A DNA stretch of 64,000 bases, taken from the NCBI RefSeq assembly GCF_002234575.2, contig NZ_CP022464.2:4464001-4528000 (forward strand). Direction: 5' to 3'. The position numbers and the translations under genes are program-made. This stretch comes from Enterocloster bolteae. GTDB lineage: Bacteria; Bacillota; Clostridia; Lachnospirales; Lachnospiraceae. The notes beneath the pieces are model-generated. The model had not been told where the DNA came from and did not search any database. It was given only the letters and a program-made list of their open reading frames with translations. The first letter of the stretch is position 1. Every line of letters begins with the position of its first letter. Below are positions 25,606-33,939 of this stretch, one piece after another.

Positions 25606-26000
25606 TCACCGCCCCTAGTCCGCACGCCCGGAATACCACAGCTGCCCTGCTCATGTCCTCATGTATTCTTCTTAATAACGCACCCATGGCAGGAAGCATA
25701 GAAGCACCCGCCGTTGCAACCGGAAAATTCTCCGTCACCCGGCCGGCATAACGCAAATATACGCTCCGTCAGTTGTTCGTTTCTTCTTATGGTAGATTTG
25801 GTCCTGATAAACGCGATATGATGTGCCACGTCAAGTGAATTAGGGCCGAATATACCGCAAGTGGGGCAAGCTTTGTCCCAAGGAGACACCTACGGCCGAC
25901 TCCTTAGGTCAGATGGCGGGAATGAATTTTAAGACACGCTTTAAAACAGATTCCGGAGAGCGGATTCCGGTTCAGGACCTATCTATCCATTAAAATAATA
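25606..26000. other. Region without a supported gene
   Basis: Between the collagen fragment and collagen gene 2. A minus-strand frame at 25659-25889 is open for 76 codons with several cysteines but no ribosome site or known pattern. I see no terminator or promoter with confidence. Confidence 0.4.
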
Positions 26001-26013
26001 AGGAGTGACCATT

Positions 26014-27129
26014 ATGTATTATGACTATCCAGACAATATAAATCCACAACAGGATGGCCTTGAACCATATTCTGCCGAATTCCGCCAAAATGGCTGTAAT
26101 AATGGCAGGAACAGATGGTGCTGTGACCCATGTACACCATGTGCGCCGCCCACATGCTGCCCGTTCCCCGGACCGACCGGACCTATGGGTCCAACCGGAT
26201 TACAGGGTCCAATGGGTCCCAGGGGATGCCCCGGTATGCCCGGTCCCACCGGGCCAACAGGCGCAATGGGACCTCAGGGCTATGTAGGACCGACCGGGCC
26301 CACCGGCAGCACCGGACCTCAGGGCATTCCCGGCATGACCGGGGCTACAGGGGCGGCCGGCCCCACTGGTTCTACGGGAGCTGCCGGAGCTCAGGGGCCT
26401 GCCGGAGTCACTGGCGCTACGGGAGCTGCCGGAGCTCAGGGGCCTGCCGGAGTCACTGGCGCTACGGGAGCTGCCGGAGCTCAGGGGCCTGCCGGGGTCA
26501 CTGGCGCTACGGGAGCTGCCGGAGCTCAGGGGCCTGCCGGAGTCACTGGTGCTACGGGTGCTACCGGCGCCCAGGGGCCTGCCGGCGCTACGGGCTCCAC
26601 CGGAACTCAGGGACCTGCCGGGGCTGCGGGTGTTACCGGAGCCACGGGACCTGCGGGCGCTACAGGGGCTGCCGGGATCCAGGGAGCGACTGGCCCTACA
26701 GGAGCCACCGGACCAACGGGAACATCTGCAATCTCAAGCGCAATGTCAGCACTTAATATTTCAGCAAGTACCATTTCAGTAACAACAGATGGGACTAATA
26801 TTCCTCTGCCAGTTCAACCCTATATGGATGGATTTGCGGTAAATGCTACAAATACAGAGTTTACAGTTGCTCAAACAGGAACCTATTTAATTTCCTATGA
26901 TATCAAAATGACATCCGGATTACCAATGTCATCAAGAGTAACATTAAATGGCGCACCAATAACGAATTCAATTAATACCTCTTCAACATCTACAAATGAA
27001 TATAGTGTGACTTTTATGCAGCCTTTAACAGCAGGTGACATTTTGGCATTACAATTATATGGCGTAAATGGTCCGGTCTCATTACAGACCGGCACCGGTG
27101 CATCTCTTAATATTGTGAAAATAGCTTAA
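26014..27129 (+). CDS. Collagen-like surface protein 2 (BclA type)
   Basis: A 371-residue protein. A 50-residue head (MYYDYPDNINPQQDGLEPYS ... CCDPCTPCAPPTCCP) is rich in cysteine and nearly shared with protein 3. About 190 residues of Gly-X-Y follow, including four identical 15-residue blocks GATGAAGAQGPAGVT. The C-terminal 130 residues are a beta-rich BclA-like cap (ITVTTDGTNIPLP-like strands, then QTGTYLISYDIKMTSGLPMS). AAGGAG stands 8 bases before the ATG at 26014. Cysteine-rich heads of this type may crosslink proteins in a spore coat or exosporium; inference. Confidence 0.88.
   Translation: MYYDYPDNINPQQDGLEPYSAEFRQNGCNNGRNRWCCDPCTPCAPPTCCPFPGPTGPMGPTGLQGPMGPRGCPGMPGPTGPTGAMGPQGYVGPTGPTGSTGPQGIPGMTGATGAAGPTGSTGAAGAQGPAGVTGATGAAGAQGPAGVTGATGAAGAQGPAGVTGATGAAGAQGPAGVTGATGATGAQGPAGATGSTGTQGPAGAAGVTGATGPAGATGAAGIQGATGPTGATGPTGTSAISSAMSALNISASTISVTTDGTNIPLPVQPYMDGFAVNATNTEFTVAQTGTYLISYDIKMTSGLPMSSRVTLNGAPITNSINTSSTSTNEYSVTFMQPLTAGDILALQLYGVNGPVSLQTGTGASLNIVKIA
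26371..26550 (+). repeat. 45-bp in-frame tandem repeats in collagen gene 2
   Basis: Four near-identical 45-bp units beginning at 26371, 26416, 26461 and 26506, each encoding 15 residues of five Gly-X-Y triplets. Near identity at third codon positions shows recent expansion, so repeat number probably varies between strains. Confidence 0.9.
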
Positions 27130-27765
27130 TTTATGTCTAAGCATAATATGTCAAAAAGTGCAGATTAAAAAACTTTACGCAGTAAATCATGCCTCATACA
27201 AAATCAATTACAGGGTACGCGCAGGGCCGTCTGTCCGGGCTCCTGAGTATATGCTTTATACCTGTTGCAGTAAATTAATAAGACTCTTTACAGATAGAGG
27301 CATCGTTATATATAGGCTTATTATGCTTTGTACAACTGATTGGCTGTCAATGGAGGATGCAAAAACAACATTCATCCCCGCCGCATTTAATATCCTTAGA
27401 CTTTTATCGGATTCGGTCACATCCATCAAAACGGACAAAGCATTGATATCAAGCAAACGTGAAATCTGCCAGACAACCAGATTGAATAACAGGGAAGCCA
27501 CTGCTGCACCAAATCAGGATTAACCGTATTCAAATGCTATTATTACTGCCGATGGAAGCCTGTTATTAAGAATATAACTTCACAAAATTTTAACAAAAAC
27601 TGCTCAACCTTTGCCTTTTGGGCTGCCATAACATCAAAAGATAACGTTGGTGTAAATATTTGTATGGGCTTTCCTATGATTTTAGGTTATATAAATCGCT
27701 CATTAACAATTGTTTAATTAAGCAATCAATGGGAGCCGAACTAATTTTGCTGTTTCCTATTAAAA
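27130..27765. other. Region without a supported gene
   Basis: About 640 bases between collagen gene 2 and a decayed collagen gene. Frames on both strands are open for 80-120 codons (for example 27158-27523 plus and 27256-27501 minus) but none has a ribosome site, a recognisable domain or normal composition. Probably decayed sequence. Confidence 0.45.
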
Positions 27766-28190
27766 GCGCCTCCACCGGTCCCATGGGACCTGCTGAAACT
27801 GCAGGGGCAAAAGATACTGCTGGCCCGGCTGGACCTGCAGCCGCTACCATTAGCATGAACGCTCAGAATACTGCAGCATCCCCTCTGGCTATCATTATAG
27901 GCAAAATAGCAATCCCGCTTCCAAACGACCAGTTTCTCAATTGCTTTACAATAAATGCTGCCAATACCATTTTTACGTTTCCCGTAACCGGCACTTACTT
28001 TATAACCTATCATATTAAGGCAACAGACGCTCTGCTCATGTTCTGGCATATTCTTTAAATTAACATTCCCATGGCAGATACCATTGATGCCCTGGCTGTT
28101 GCTGCAAGCCAATTCTCCAGGCTGGAACTGGAGCTAAACCTAATATCATACGTCTGGCATAATGCCATCACTTCAGGTCTAAAGACATGA
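27766..28190 (+). pseudogene. Decayed collagen-like gene with cap-domain remnant
   Basis: Reads SASTGPMGPAETAGAKDTAGPAGP, then a cap segment (ISMNAQNTAASPLAIIIGKIAIPLPNDQFLNC ... FPVTGTYFITYHIKATDALLM) that lines up with the cap of protein 2 (NTEFTVAQTGTYLISYDIKMTSGLPM). After FWHIL it stops; further homologous residues appear in another frame up to about 28190. Only about 10 Gly-X-Y triplets remain and no start is evident. Confidence 0.7.
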
Positions 28191-28293
28191 GGAATGCAGG
28201 AATAAAGCGACAGGCCTTCCTGCCACAATTACCCAGCCGTGCCTTATATTTTCAGACCTGCACCATTCATTATAACAAAAAGGAGAGACTACC

Positions 28294-30240
28294 ATGTATT
28301 ATAACTATTCAGATAATATAAATCCGCAGCCTTCCAACTATGACCCCTCCTCTGCCGGCTGCCGCCTCAATAACAGCGGCAATGACAGGAACAGATGCTG
28401 GTGTGATCCGTGCAATCCATGCCCGCCGCCCGGCTGCTGCCCACAGGCTGGTCCCACTGGCCCCACCGGGCCCATGGGACCTCAGGGACCAATGGGACCC
28501 AGAGGGTGCCCCGGCGCACCTGGCCCCGCAGGACCCACCGGTGCCATGGGGCCACAGGGTTATGTAGGCCCCACCGGCCCCACTGGCCCCACCGGACCTC
28601 AGGGCTTTCCCGGAATAACCGGCGCTACCGGCGCTGCCGGCCCAACTGGTCCTCAGGGCCCGCAAGGCATACCCGGACCTACCGGCCCCCGTGGCGTTAC
28701 CGGAACTACCGGCGCTGCTGAAACGATAACTATACGCAACACTGTTACAAGCGAACCTGAATCTCCAGCCGCAGTAGTGGATATAACCGGTTCCCCTGAC
28801 CACATCCTGGACTTCTATCTTCCGCGGGGAGCCACAGGTGCTACAGGAGCTACCGGCGCTACAGGACCTGCCGGTGACACAGGAGCCCGGGGGATTACAG
28901 GTACTACCGGTGCTACAGGAGCCACGGGAGCACAAGGTATTGCAGGCATTACCGGACCTACCGGCCCACAGGGACCTGCTGGCGCCACCGGACCCACAGG
29001 ACCACAGGGGCCTGCCGGTGCTACCGGACCGGCTGGCGCTGCAGGGGCCGCAGGAACCACCGGCGCTACGGGAGCCACGGGCGCTACAGGGGCCACCGGT
29101 ATTACGGGGGCCACTGGTGTTACCGGGGCTACTGGCGCAACTGGAGAAGCACAAACTATAACCATACGCAATACTACAACAAGTGAACCTGGTGCTGCCG
29201 CCAGCGTCACAGATATAACTGGCGGTCCCAACCATGTGCTGGATTTCACCATTCCACGTGGAGTCACCGGGCCTGCCGGCCCCCAGGGCGGAACAGGAGC
29301 AACTGGAGCTGCCGGACCTGCCGGGGCTACCGGTGCCACAGGCGCTGCCGGACCTGCCGGGGCCACTGGCGCTACCGGTGCCACAGGCGCTGCCGGACCT
29401 GCCGGGCCAACTGGCGCTACCGGCGCCACCGGTGCTATCGGCGCCACCGGCGCTACAGGGGCTACCGGTAACACGGGGCCAGAAGGACCTGCCGGACCAA
29501 CTGGCGCCACAGGGGCCACTGGAGCCGCAGGAGCTACCGGTGATACGGGAGCAGAGGGGCCCGCTGGCGCTACCGGCGCCACCGGCGATATAGGACCCAC
29601 GGGGGCTACCGGTGATATGGGACCAGAGGGGCCTGCCGGGCCAACCGGAGAAACCGGACCAACAGGCGCAGCAGCCACCATCACCATCGGAAGCGTAACC
29701 ACAGGCGACCCCGGTACCGAGGCATCTGTAACCAATTCCGGCACCTCAGAAGATGCAGTCTTTGATTTCGTCATTCCCCGCGGGGAGCCCGGAGGCGGCG
29801 GGGCTCCGGAAGTCCTGGCAACAGTAGATACAACCCCTCAGCCCACTTCGGCTAACGGGGCCCTGATTTTCAACGAAACTCCGCTGGTATCCGGAACTGC
29901 CATTACCCATACTGCTGGTTCTCCTGATGTGCAGATTAACCAGCCCGGCATCTATCAGGCCTTCTTTACCGGTACAGTCCTGATTGATGCAGGGACCACC
30001 ATCCCCTCTACGCTCACAGTCCAGCTCACACTGAACGGAGTTCCCATTACCGGAGCAGTGGCTCGCCACACCTTCACTGCTTCCAATGAAGAAGTAACCC
30101 TTTCCATGAATGCACCATTCCCGGTAACCGGCGCTGGTACTCTGGAGGTTGTAACCAGCGATGCCGGATACACCTTTGAGGATGCCTCCCTGACCGTTGT
30201 CCGTCTGGGAGACAGCACTAATTTCCGCACAGCTGTATAA
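28294..30240 (+). CDS. Collagen-like surface protein 3 with inserted non-collagen modules
   Basis: A 648-residue protein. The head (MYYNYSDNINPQPSNYDPSS ... CWCDPCNPCPPPGCCP) matches that of protein 2. The Gly-X-Y region is cut by three copies of a 37-40-residue module at about residues 143-179, 284-324 and 459-499, each running from TITIRNTVTSEP (or TITIGSVTTGDPG) to a (V/I)LDF..PRG ending. The C-terminal 135 residues are a beta-rich cap (VLATVDTTPQPTSANGALIF ... EDASLTVVRLGDS). GC content stays high throughout, unlike caps 1 and 2. AAAGGAGAG ribosome site. Likely exposed and glycosylated. Confidence 0.88.
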   Translation: MYYNYSDNINPQPSNYDPSSAGCRLNNSGNDRNRCWCDPCNPCPPPGCCPQAGPTGPTGPMGPQGPMGPRGCPGAPGPAGPTGAMGPQGYVGPTGPTGPTGPQGFPGITGATGAAGPTGPQGPQGIPGPTGPRGVTGTTGAAETITIRNTVTSEPESPAAVVDITGSPDHILDFYLPRGATGATGATGATGPAGDTGARGITGTTGATGATGAQGIAGITGPTGPQGPAGATGPTGPQGPAGATGPAGAAGAAGTTGATGATGATGATGITGATGVTGATGATGEAQTITIRNTTTSEPGAAASVTDITGGPNHVLDFTIPRGVTGPAGPQGGTGATGAAGPAGATGATGAAGPAGATGATGATGAAGPAGPTGATGATGAIGATGATGATGNTGPEGPAGPTGATGATGAAGATGDTGAEGPAGATGATGDIGPTGATGDMGPEGPAGPTGETGPTGAAATITIGSVTTGDPGTEASVTNSGTSEDAVFDFVIPRGEPGGGGAPEVLATVDTTPQPTSANGALIFNETPLVSGTAITHTAGSPDVQINQPGIYQAFFTGTVLIDAGTTIPSTLTVQLTLNGVPITGAVARHTFTASNEEVTLSMNAPFPVTGAGTLEVVTSDAGYTFEDASLTVVRLGDSTNFRTAV

Positions 30241-30267
30241 CAATCAGGAAAATGTTCACTGGAAAGT

Positions 30268-30298
30268 TAAGGCCGCCGGAAAATATCCGGCGGCCTTA
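30268..30298. terminator. Hairpin between collagen gene 3 and ridA
   Basis: TAAGGCCGCCGGA / TCCGGCGGCCTTA perfect 13-bp arms between two convergent genes. T-runs are short, so termination strength is uncertain. Confidence 0.6.
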
Positions 30299-30349
30299 CA
30301 CAATCCGCTTATATGGCAGAAGCCCGAAACATTACTGCTTTTCTGCACA

Positions 30350-30718
30350 TTATTTTACAGCAATTGCCTCAATCTCACAGAGCACACCCTTTGGGAGAGT
30401 CTTGACTGCCACGCAGCTTCTGGCTGGCTTGGATACGAAATACGTTGCGTACACCTCATTAAATGTACCAAAGTCATTCATATCAGCCAGGAAACAGGTG
30501 GTCTTAAACACCTTGTCAAATCCGGTGCCGGCTGCCTCCAGGATTGCTCCCACATTCTTACAGCTCTGCTCAGCCTGGGCAGCGATTCCCTCTGCCACGG
30601 TTCCGTCTGCCGGATCCACCGGAATCTGTCCTGACGTATAAATAACCCCGTTTACCTCATATCCCTGGGAATAAGGCCCAATGGCACCTGGCGCCTTGTC
30701 AGTACTAAGAATATTCAT
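30350..30718 (-). CDS. ridA: RidA family enamine/imine deaminase
   Basis: A 122-residue protein of the YjgF/YER057c/UK114 family, which hydrolyses reactive enamine/imine products of PLP enzymes to keto acids. Typical blocks: APGAIGPYSQGYEVNGVIYTSGQIPVDP, VFKTTCFLADMNDFGTFNEVY, and ARSCVAVKTLPKGVLCEIEAIA with the conserved catalytic arginine. The start at 30718 follows AAGGAGG. It lies at the edge of the reductase locus, and a partial copy of that locus's operator stands upstream, so it may serve amino-acid breakdown there. Confidence 0.92.
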   Translation of the reverse strand: MNILSTDKAPGAIGPYSQGYEVNGVIYTSGQIPVDPADGTVAEGIAAQAEQSCKNVGAILEAAGTGFDKVFKTTCFLADMNDFGTFNEVYATYFVSKPARSCVAVKTLPKGVLCEIEAIAVK

Positions 30719-30763
30719 CTGAAATACCTCCTTCATATTTATAATTTGGACATAAGTCCACTT

Positions 30764-30779
30764 AATGTTATCGCGTTCA
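30764..30779. promoter_or_regulatory. Partial copy of the ATCGCGAT operator upstream of ridA
   Basis: ATGTTATCGCGTTCAC shares TGTTATCGCG with the palindrome before the component-B operon. One half is diverged. A related sequence, TTAATCGCATTCACATC, lies upstream of the prdX-like gene near 30985. Regulation of both by the same protein is possible but weaker than for the other sites. Confidence 0.4.
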
Positions 30780-31033
30780 CATTCAACTGCTCCCTATTAT
30801 ATCAGATATTATCTGCCGATGCAATACAGATGCTTTAATATCCCCATAAAACCCTGTAAAGGCCTGTAAAATACAGCCCTGTCCATATTTTTTCCCTATG
30901 CCGCGCATCTTCATATTCAGGTCTTCATAATCAGTCGTCCCGCCTATGGACATTACGTGTCCCATTTGTTATAATTGAAATGTTTTAATCGCATTCACAT
31001 CCAACACACCAACAAAAAAACAGAGGTATAGAA

Positions 31034-31630
31034 ATGACAAATCTTAACGATACCGGGGAGTCTATTCCCGCATACCATATTGACCGCACCCTATATGAGG
31101 GCCGTCCCGCCGACACATCCGGCCGTGAGGATAAAGAAATCCGCACCTATGATTTGCTGGATTCCCTTCAGGTCCCCTTTGTCCGTGTGGACCACGACGC
31201 CCTTCCAACCATTGAAGCCTGCCGCGAGGTAGACCAGCTTCTGGGCACGGAAATCTGCAAGAATCTTTTCCTCCGCAATGCCCAAAAGACCGACTTTTAC
31301 CTGCTGCTCATGCCAGGCAATAAAAAGTTCAAGACAGCTGTCCTGTCCAAACAGATTGGAAGCGCCCGCCTGTCCTTTGGGGAGGCAGAATTCATGGAGT
31401 CTTTCCTTGACATCAAACCCGGCTCCGTGTCTGTCATGGGGCTTATGAATGACAGGGAAAAACGCGTCAGGCTGCTGATTGACAAGGATATACTGGAAGG
31501 TGAGTATTTCGCCTGCCATCCCTGCATCAACACCTCCAGCTTAAAGTTCACAACCCGGGATTTAATGGATAAAATCCTCCCGGCCCTTGGACATCCGCAC
31601 ACAGTCGTGGATTTACCCTATGCAGAATAA
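31034..31630 (+). CDS. YbaK/ProX-type aminoacyl-tRNA deacylase (PrdX-like)
   Basis: A 198-residue protein of the prolyl-tRNA-synthetase-associated domain family. Such proteins clear misacylated tRNA-Pro (Ala-tRNA-Pro or Cys-tRNA-Pro). Typical parts: VPFVRVDHDALPTIEAC, KNLFLRNAQKTDFYLLLMPGNKKF, SARLSFGEAEFM, then GSVSVMGLMND and CHPCINTSSLKF. The same family is found as PrdX beside proline-reductase genes in clostridia, so its place in a Stickland-type locus fits. It is convergent with grdA. AGAGG ribosome site. Confidence 0.85.
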   Translation: MTNLNDTGESIPAYHIDRTLYEGRPADTSGREDKEIRTYDLLDSLQVPFVRVDHDALPTIEACREVDQLLGTEICKNLFLRNAQKTDFYLLLMPGNKKFKTAVLSKQIGSARLSFGEAEFMESFLDIKPGSVSVMGLMNDREKRVRLLIDKDILEGEYFACHPCINTSSLKFTTRDLMDKILPALGHPHTVVDLPYAE

Positions 31631-31643
31631 CCCATGTAACAGA

Positions 31644-31675
31644 AGAGCCGGCAGCCACAAAGGACTGCCGGCTCT
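31644..31675. terminator. Hairpin after the prdX-like gene
   Basis: AGAGCCGGCAG / CTGCCGGCTCT perfect 11-bp arms, 13 bases after the stop codon. No long T-run follows. Confidence 0.55.
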
Positions 31676-31678
31676 CCC

Positions 31679-31730
31679 TGCATTGGGGTGCATTAGCCTA
31701 ACTATATGCATTGGGGTGCATTAGCCTAAC
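31679..31730. repeat. 24-bp direct repeat after grdA
   Basis: Two identical 24-bp copies (31679-31702 and 31707-31730), separated by 4 bases, each with the core TTGGGGTGCATTAGCC. They fill the space between the hairpin and the grdA stop codon. Function unknown. Confidence 0.75.
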
Positions 31731-31732
31731 CT

Positions 31733-32203
31733 CTAGTACTTACAATACTCCTTACGGATTCCTTCCATCTCTTCATGGATGGCCGGAACATCCATAACCA
31801 TTTCCATCATTCCCACCTGTTCCTCATAAACAGCTGGATCTGTCTCAGCCTTCACTTCATCCTCACAGATATGATATACACTTAGTCCCAACTGGACTCC
31901 TGCCAAAGGACCTGCATAAGTTGGATCGCCGGCTGTAACGGTTTCTGCTGCAAGGCCTGCGGCCTCTGCTTCAGCAGCTCCCAGAAGAACTACTACGTTC
32001 TCCGGGCCGTGCTCCTCACTTATGTTTAAAACCCTCTTCTGGTTTTCCAGATCCATGGCACCTGCGGACGTTCAGACAAAGCACTCTGTGGAAGAGTAGG
32101 CTATCTTTGCGCCTGCTGTCTTGGCACACTCTTCAATGGCTGGTCCGGGTACGCCGTCGCGGTCACCGATGATGATAGCATACTTGTCTTTCAGTATAGC
32201 CAT
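31733..32203 (-). CDS. grdA: Glycine/sarcosine/betaine reductase component A, selenoprotein GrdA
   Basis: A 156-residue selenoprotein. The frame runs from ATG 32203 (GGAGG upstream) and passes a TGA at codon 44 (32072-32074) in the context ECFV-U-SAGAMDLENQ, exactly the GrdA motif in which the paired Cys and selenocysteine form the carrier. GrdA takes the carboxymethyl group from component B as a Se-carboxymethyl intermediate and hands it to component C, being reduced by thioredoxin. The remaining parts (PENVVVLLGAAEAEAAGLAAETVTAGDPTYAGPLAGV) match the family. It lies downstream of trxA in one operon. Read naively it looks like two short frames. Confidence 0.95.
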
Positions 32204-32311
32204 ACATTGTTCCTCCTTTTCTTTATTGCGCTTAAAAGCGCTGTTTTTATACATCAGCCGCGTCTGCGGTTATGCATCATTTGTATCCGGCCTATTGGCC
32301 GTGCCCTGGCA

Positions 32312-32629
32312 TCAGGCATATTTCCTGATCATTTCCTCGCAGCCCTCCGGGGTGGCGTCATCCTTTACCCTGGAATCAATCATTTCCCCATCCTTATATA
32401 TGGCAATCACAGGCAGTCCCAGCACCTTCTGGGCAATGGCAAGCCGTCTGGCCTTTGTGGTGTTCAGGGAACAGAATTTTACAGTTGTTCCGTACACCTC
32501 CTCAAACTTATGGATATGGGGCATAAGGGCTGCACAGGGAACACAGCCGTCCCCGTAAAAGTCTACCAGCACATAGCCCTGGGCCTTTAATACCTCTTCC
32601 TCAAAATTTTCCTTGGTCAAATCAATCAT
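32312..32629 (-). CDS. trxA: Thioredoxin of the reductase locus
   Basis: A 105-residue thioredoxin with the active site Cys29-Val-Pro-Cys32 in DFYGDGCVPC, the GCVPC form typical of the thioredoxin linked to glycine reductase, instead of WCGPC. The cis-proline region VLGLPVIAIYKDGE is intact. It should re-reduce GrdA. About 110 bases separate it from grdA on the same strand, and an operator copy lies just upstream at 32647. GGGAGG ribosome site. No thioredoxin reductase gene is adjacent. Confidence 0.93.
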   Translation of the reverse strand: MIDLTKENFEEEVLKAQGYVLVDFYGDGCVPCAALMPHIHKFEEVYGTTVKFCSLNTTKARRLAIAQKVLGLPVIAIYKDGEMIDSRVKDDATPEGCEEMIRKYA

Positions 32630-32646
32630 TTTTAACCTCCCAAATG

Positions 32647-32664
32647 TAATCGCGATAACTTATG
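32647..32664. promoter_or_regulatory. Operator copy between trxA and selD
   Basis: TAATCGCGATAACTTATG, identical over all 18 bases to the sequence at 38814-38831 before the component-B operon. It lies 18 bases upstream of the trxA start codon and about 58 bases upstream of the selD promoter. Confidence 0.7.
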
Positions 32665-32721
32665 GTTAAATAGTTTCTTTATATCCATTTCCAAAAACCG
32701 GGCTTTTCACCGTGTTTGTCC

Positions 32722-32749
32722 TTGACAAACCCTGGAAAACAGATAATAT
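32722..32749 (+). promoter_or_regulatory. selD promoter
   Basis: TTGACA, 16-bp spacer and TAATAT. The start codon is about 52 bases downstream of the -10 box. Confidence 0.65.
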
Positions 32750-32800
32750 ATTAAGTTAGTAGCTAATAAAATTTTCATCCAATGATAAGGAGTATCACTG

Positions 32801-33841
32801 ATGAGCGATATTAAACTGACTGAGTTAACAGGTTCCTGCGGCGGCTGAGCGTCCAAGATAGGGCCTGATACCCTCGCGCAGGTTCTGCGCGGTTTACCAA
32901 CCTTTCACGACGACCGGCTTCTGGTTGGATATGACACCTCCGACGATGCGGCCGTCTATCAGCTTACCCCTGAACTTGCCCTGATACAGACCGTGGACAT
33001 CTTTCCGCCGGCTGTGGATGATGCCTATGAGTACGGCCAGATTGCCGCTGCCAACTCACTGTCCGACGTATGGGCCATGGGCGGGGAAGCCAGACTATGC
33101 ATGAACATTCTCATGTTCCCTGAGCACCTGCCCTTTGAAACGGTTCAGGCTATCCTCCGGGGCGGCTATGACAAGGTGGCTGAAGCTGAGGCCATTGTAG
33201 TGGGCGGCCATACCATCAAGGATGACATCCCCAAATATGGACTGTGCGTCTCAGGCGTGGTCCATCCGGACCGCATCCTGCGCAATAATTCCATCCAAAA
33301 GGGCGATGTTCTGATTCTCACCAAACCTCTGGGCACCGGCGTTCTGACCAATGCGGACAGGGGCGGCCTTTTATCTGACTCAGAACATAAGGCCATGGTT
33401 GACTGTATGGCTGCGCTGAATAAGTATGCAGCCGATGCGGTACGAAACCTGGACGGGGTCCATGCCTGCACCGATGTGACCGGCTTCTCACTGCTGGGCC
33501 ACAGCTATGAGATGTGCGGGGAATCCGGACTTACTGTAATCATAGACAGCAGCCGCGTCCCTCTGCTCCCGGGTGCGGACAGCTATGCGTCCATGGGACT
33601 TGTGCCCGCAGTGGCATACCAGAATATGAATCACCTGAAGGATAAGGTAGCGCTGCCAAAGGACCTTCCGTCCCATGTACACGACCTTCTTTTCGATCCC
33701 CAGACATCCGGCGGCCTCCTGTACAGTGTGGCATCCCAGGAAGCAGGGCGTATCATGGAAGCGCTTCAGAAAGCCTGCCAGTCCCCGGCTGTTATCGGAC
33801 ATGTGGACGGGCCATCCGCCCACCCGGTCATGGTGATTTGA
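32801..33841 (+). CDS. selD: Selenide, water dikinase SelD (itself a selenoprotein)
   Basis: A 346-residue enzyme that makes selenophosphate, the selenium donor for selenocysteine. The start at 32801 (AAGGAG upstream) reads MSDIKLTELTGSCGG-U-ASKIGPDTL, with TGA at codon 16 (32846-32848) in the active-site position that is Cys in other bacteria. Further motifs DDAAVYQLTPELALIQTVD, GGHTIKDDIPKYGL, and DVTGFSLLGH are intact. A hairpin, AGGG/CCCT at 32860-32874, could serve as the bacterial SECIS element. Transcribed away from trxA-grdA. This gene, GrdA and the component-B beta chain make three selenoproteins in 5 kb. Confidence 0.96.
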
Positions 33842-33939
33842 CAAAATTTTCACAAAAAGGAGGCAGACCTCTTATCCCAGCTTTACAAACCGGGAGCGGA
33901 CAGCCTGCCCCCTTCCACTCTGCTACATTTAGTACATTT

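Noticed and set aside
25659..25889. Cysteine-containing 76-codon frame on the minus strand
   Set aside because: No ribosome site, no homology I can name, and located in decayed sequence.
24797..29774. Long antisense reading frames across the collagen genes
   Set aside because: Gly-X-Y repeats are GC-rich and periodic, so all frames lack stop codons. Products are runs of PVGPVAPV or RSGSH type without start sites.
30783..30965. 60-codon frame upstream of the prdX-like gene
   Set aside because: No ribosome site and unusual composition; it overlaps the probable regulatory region.
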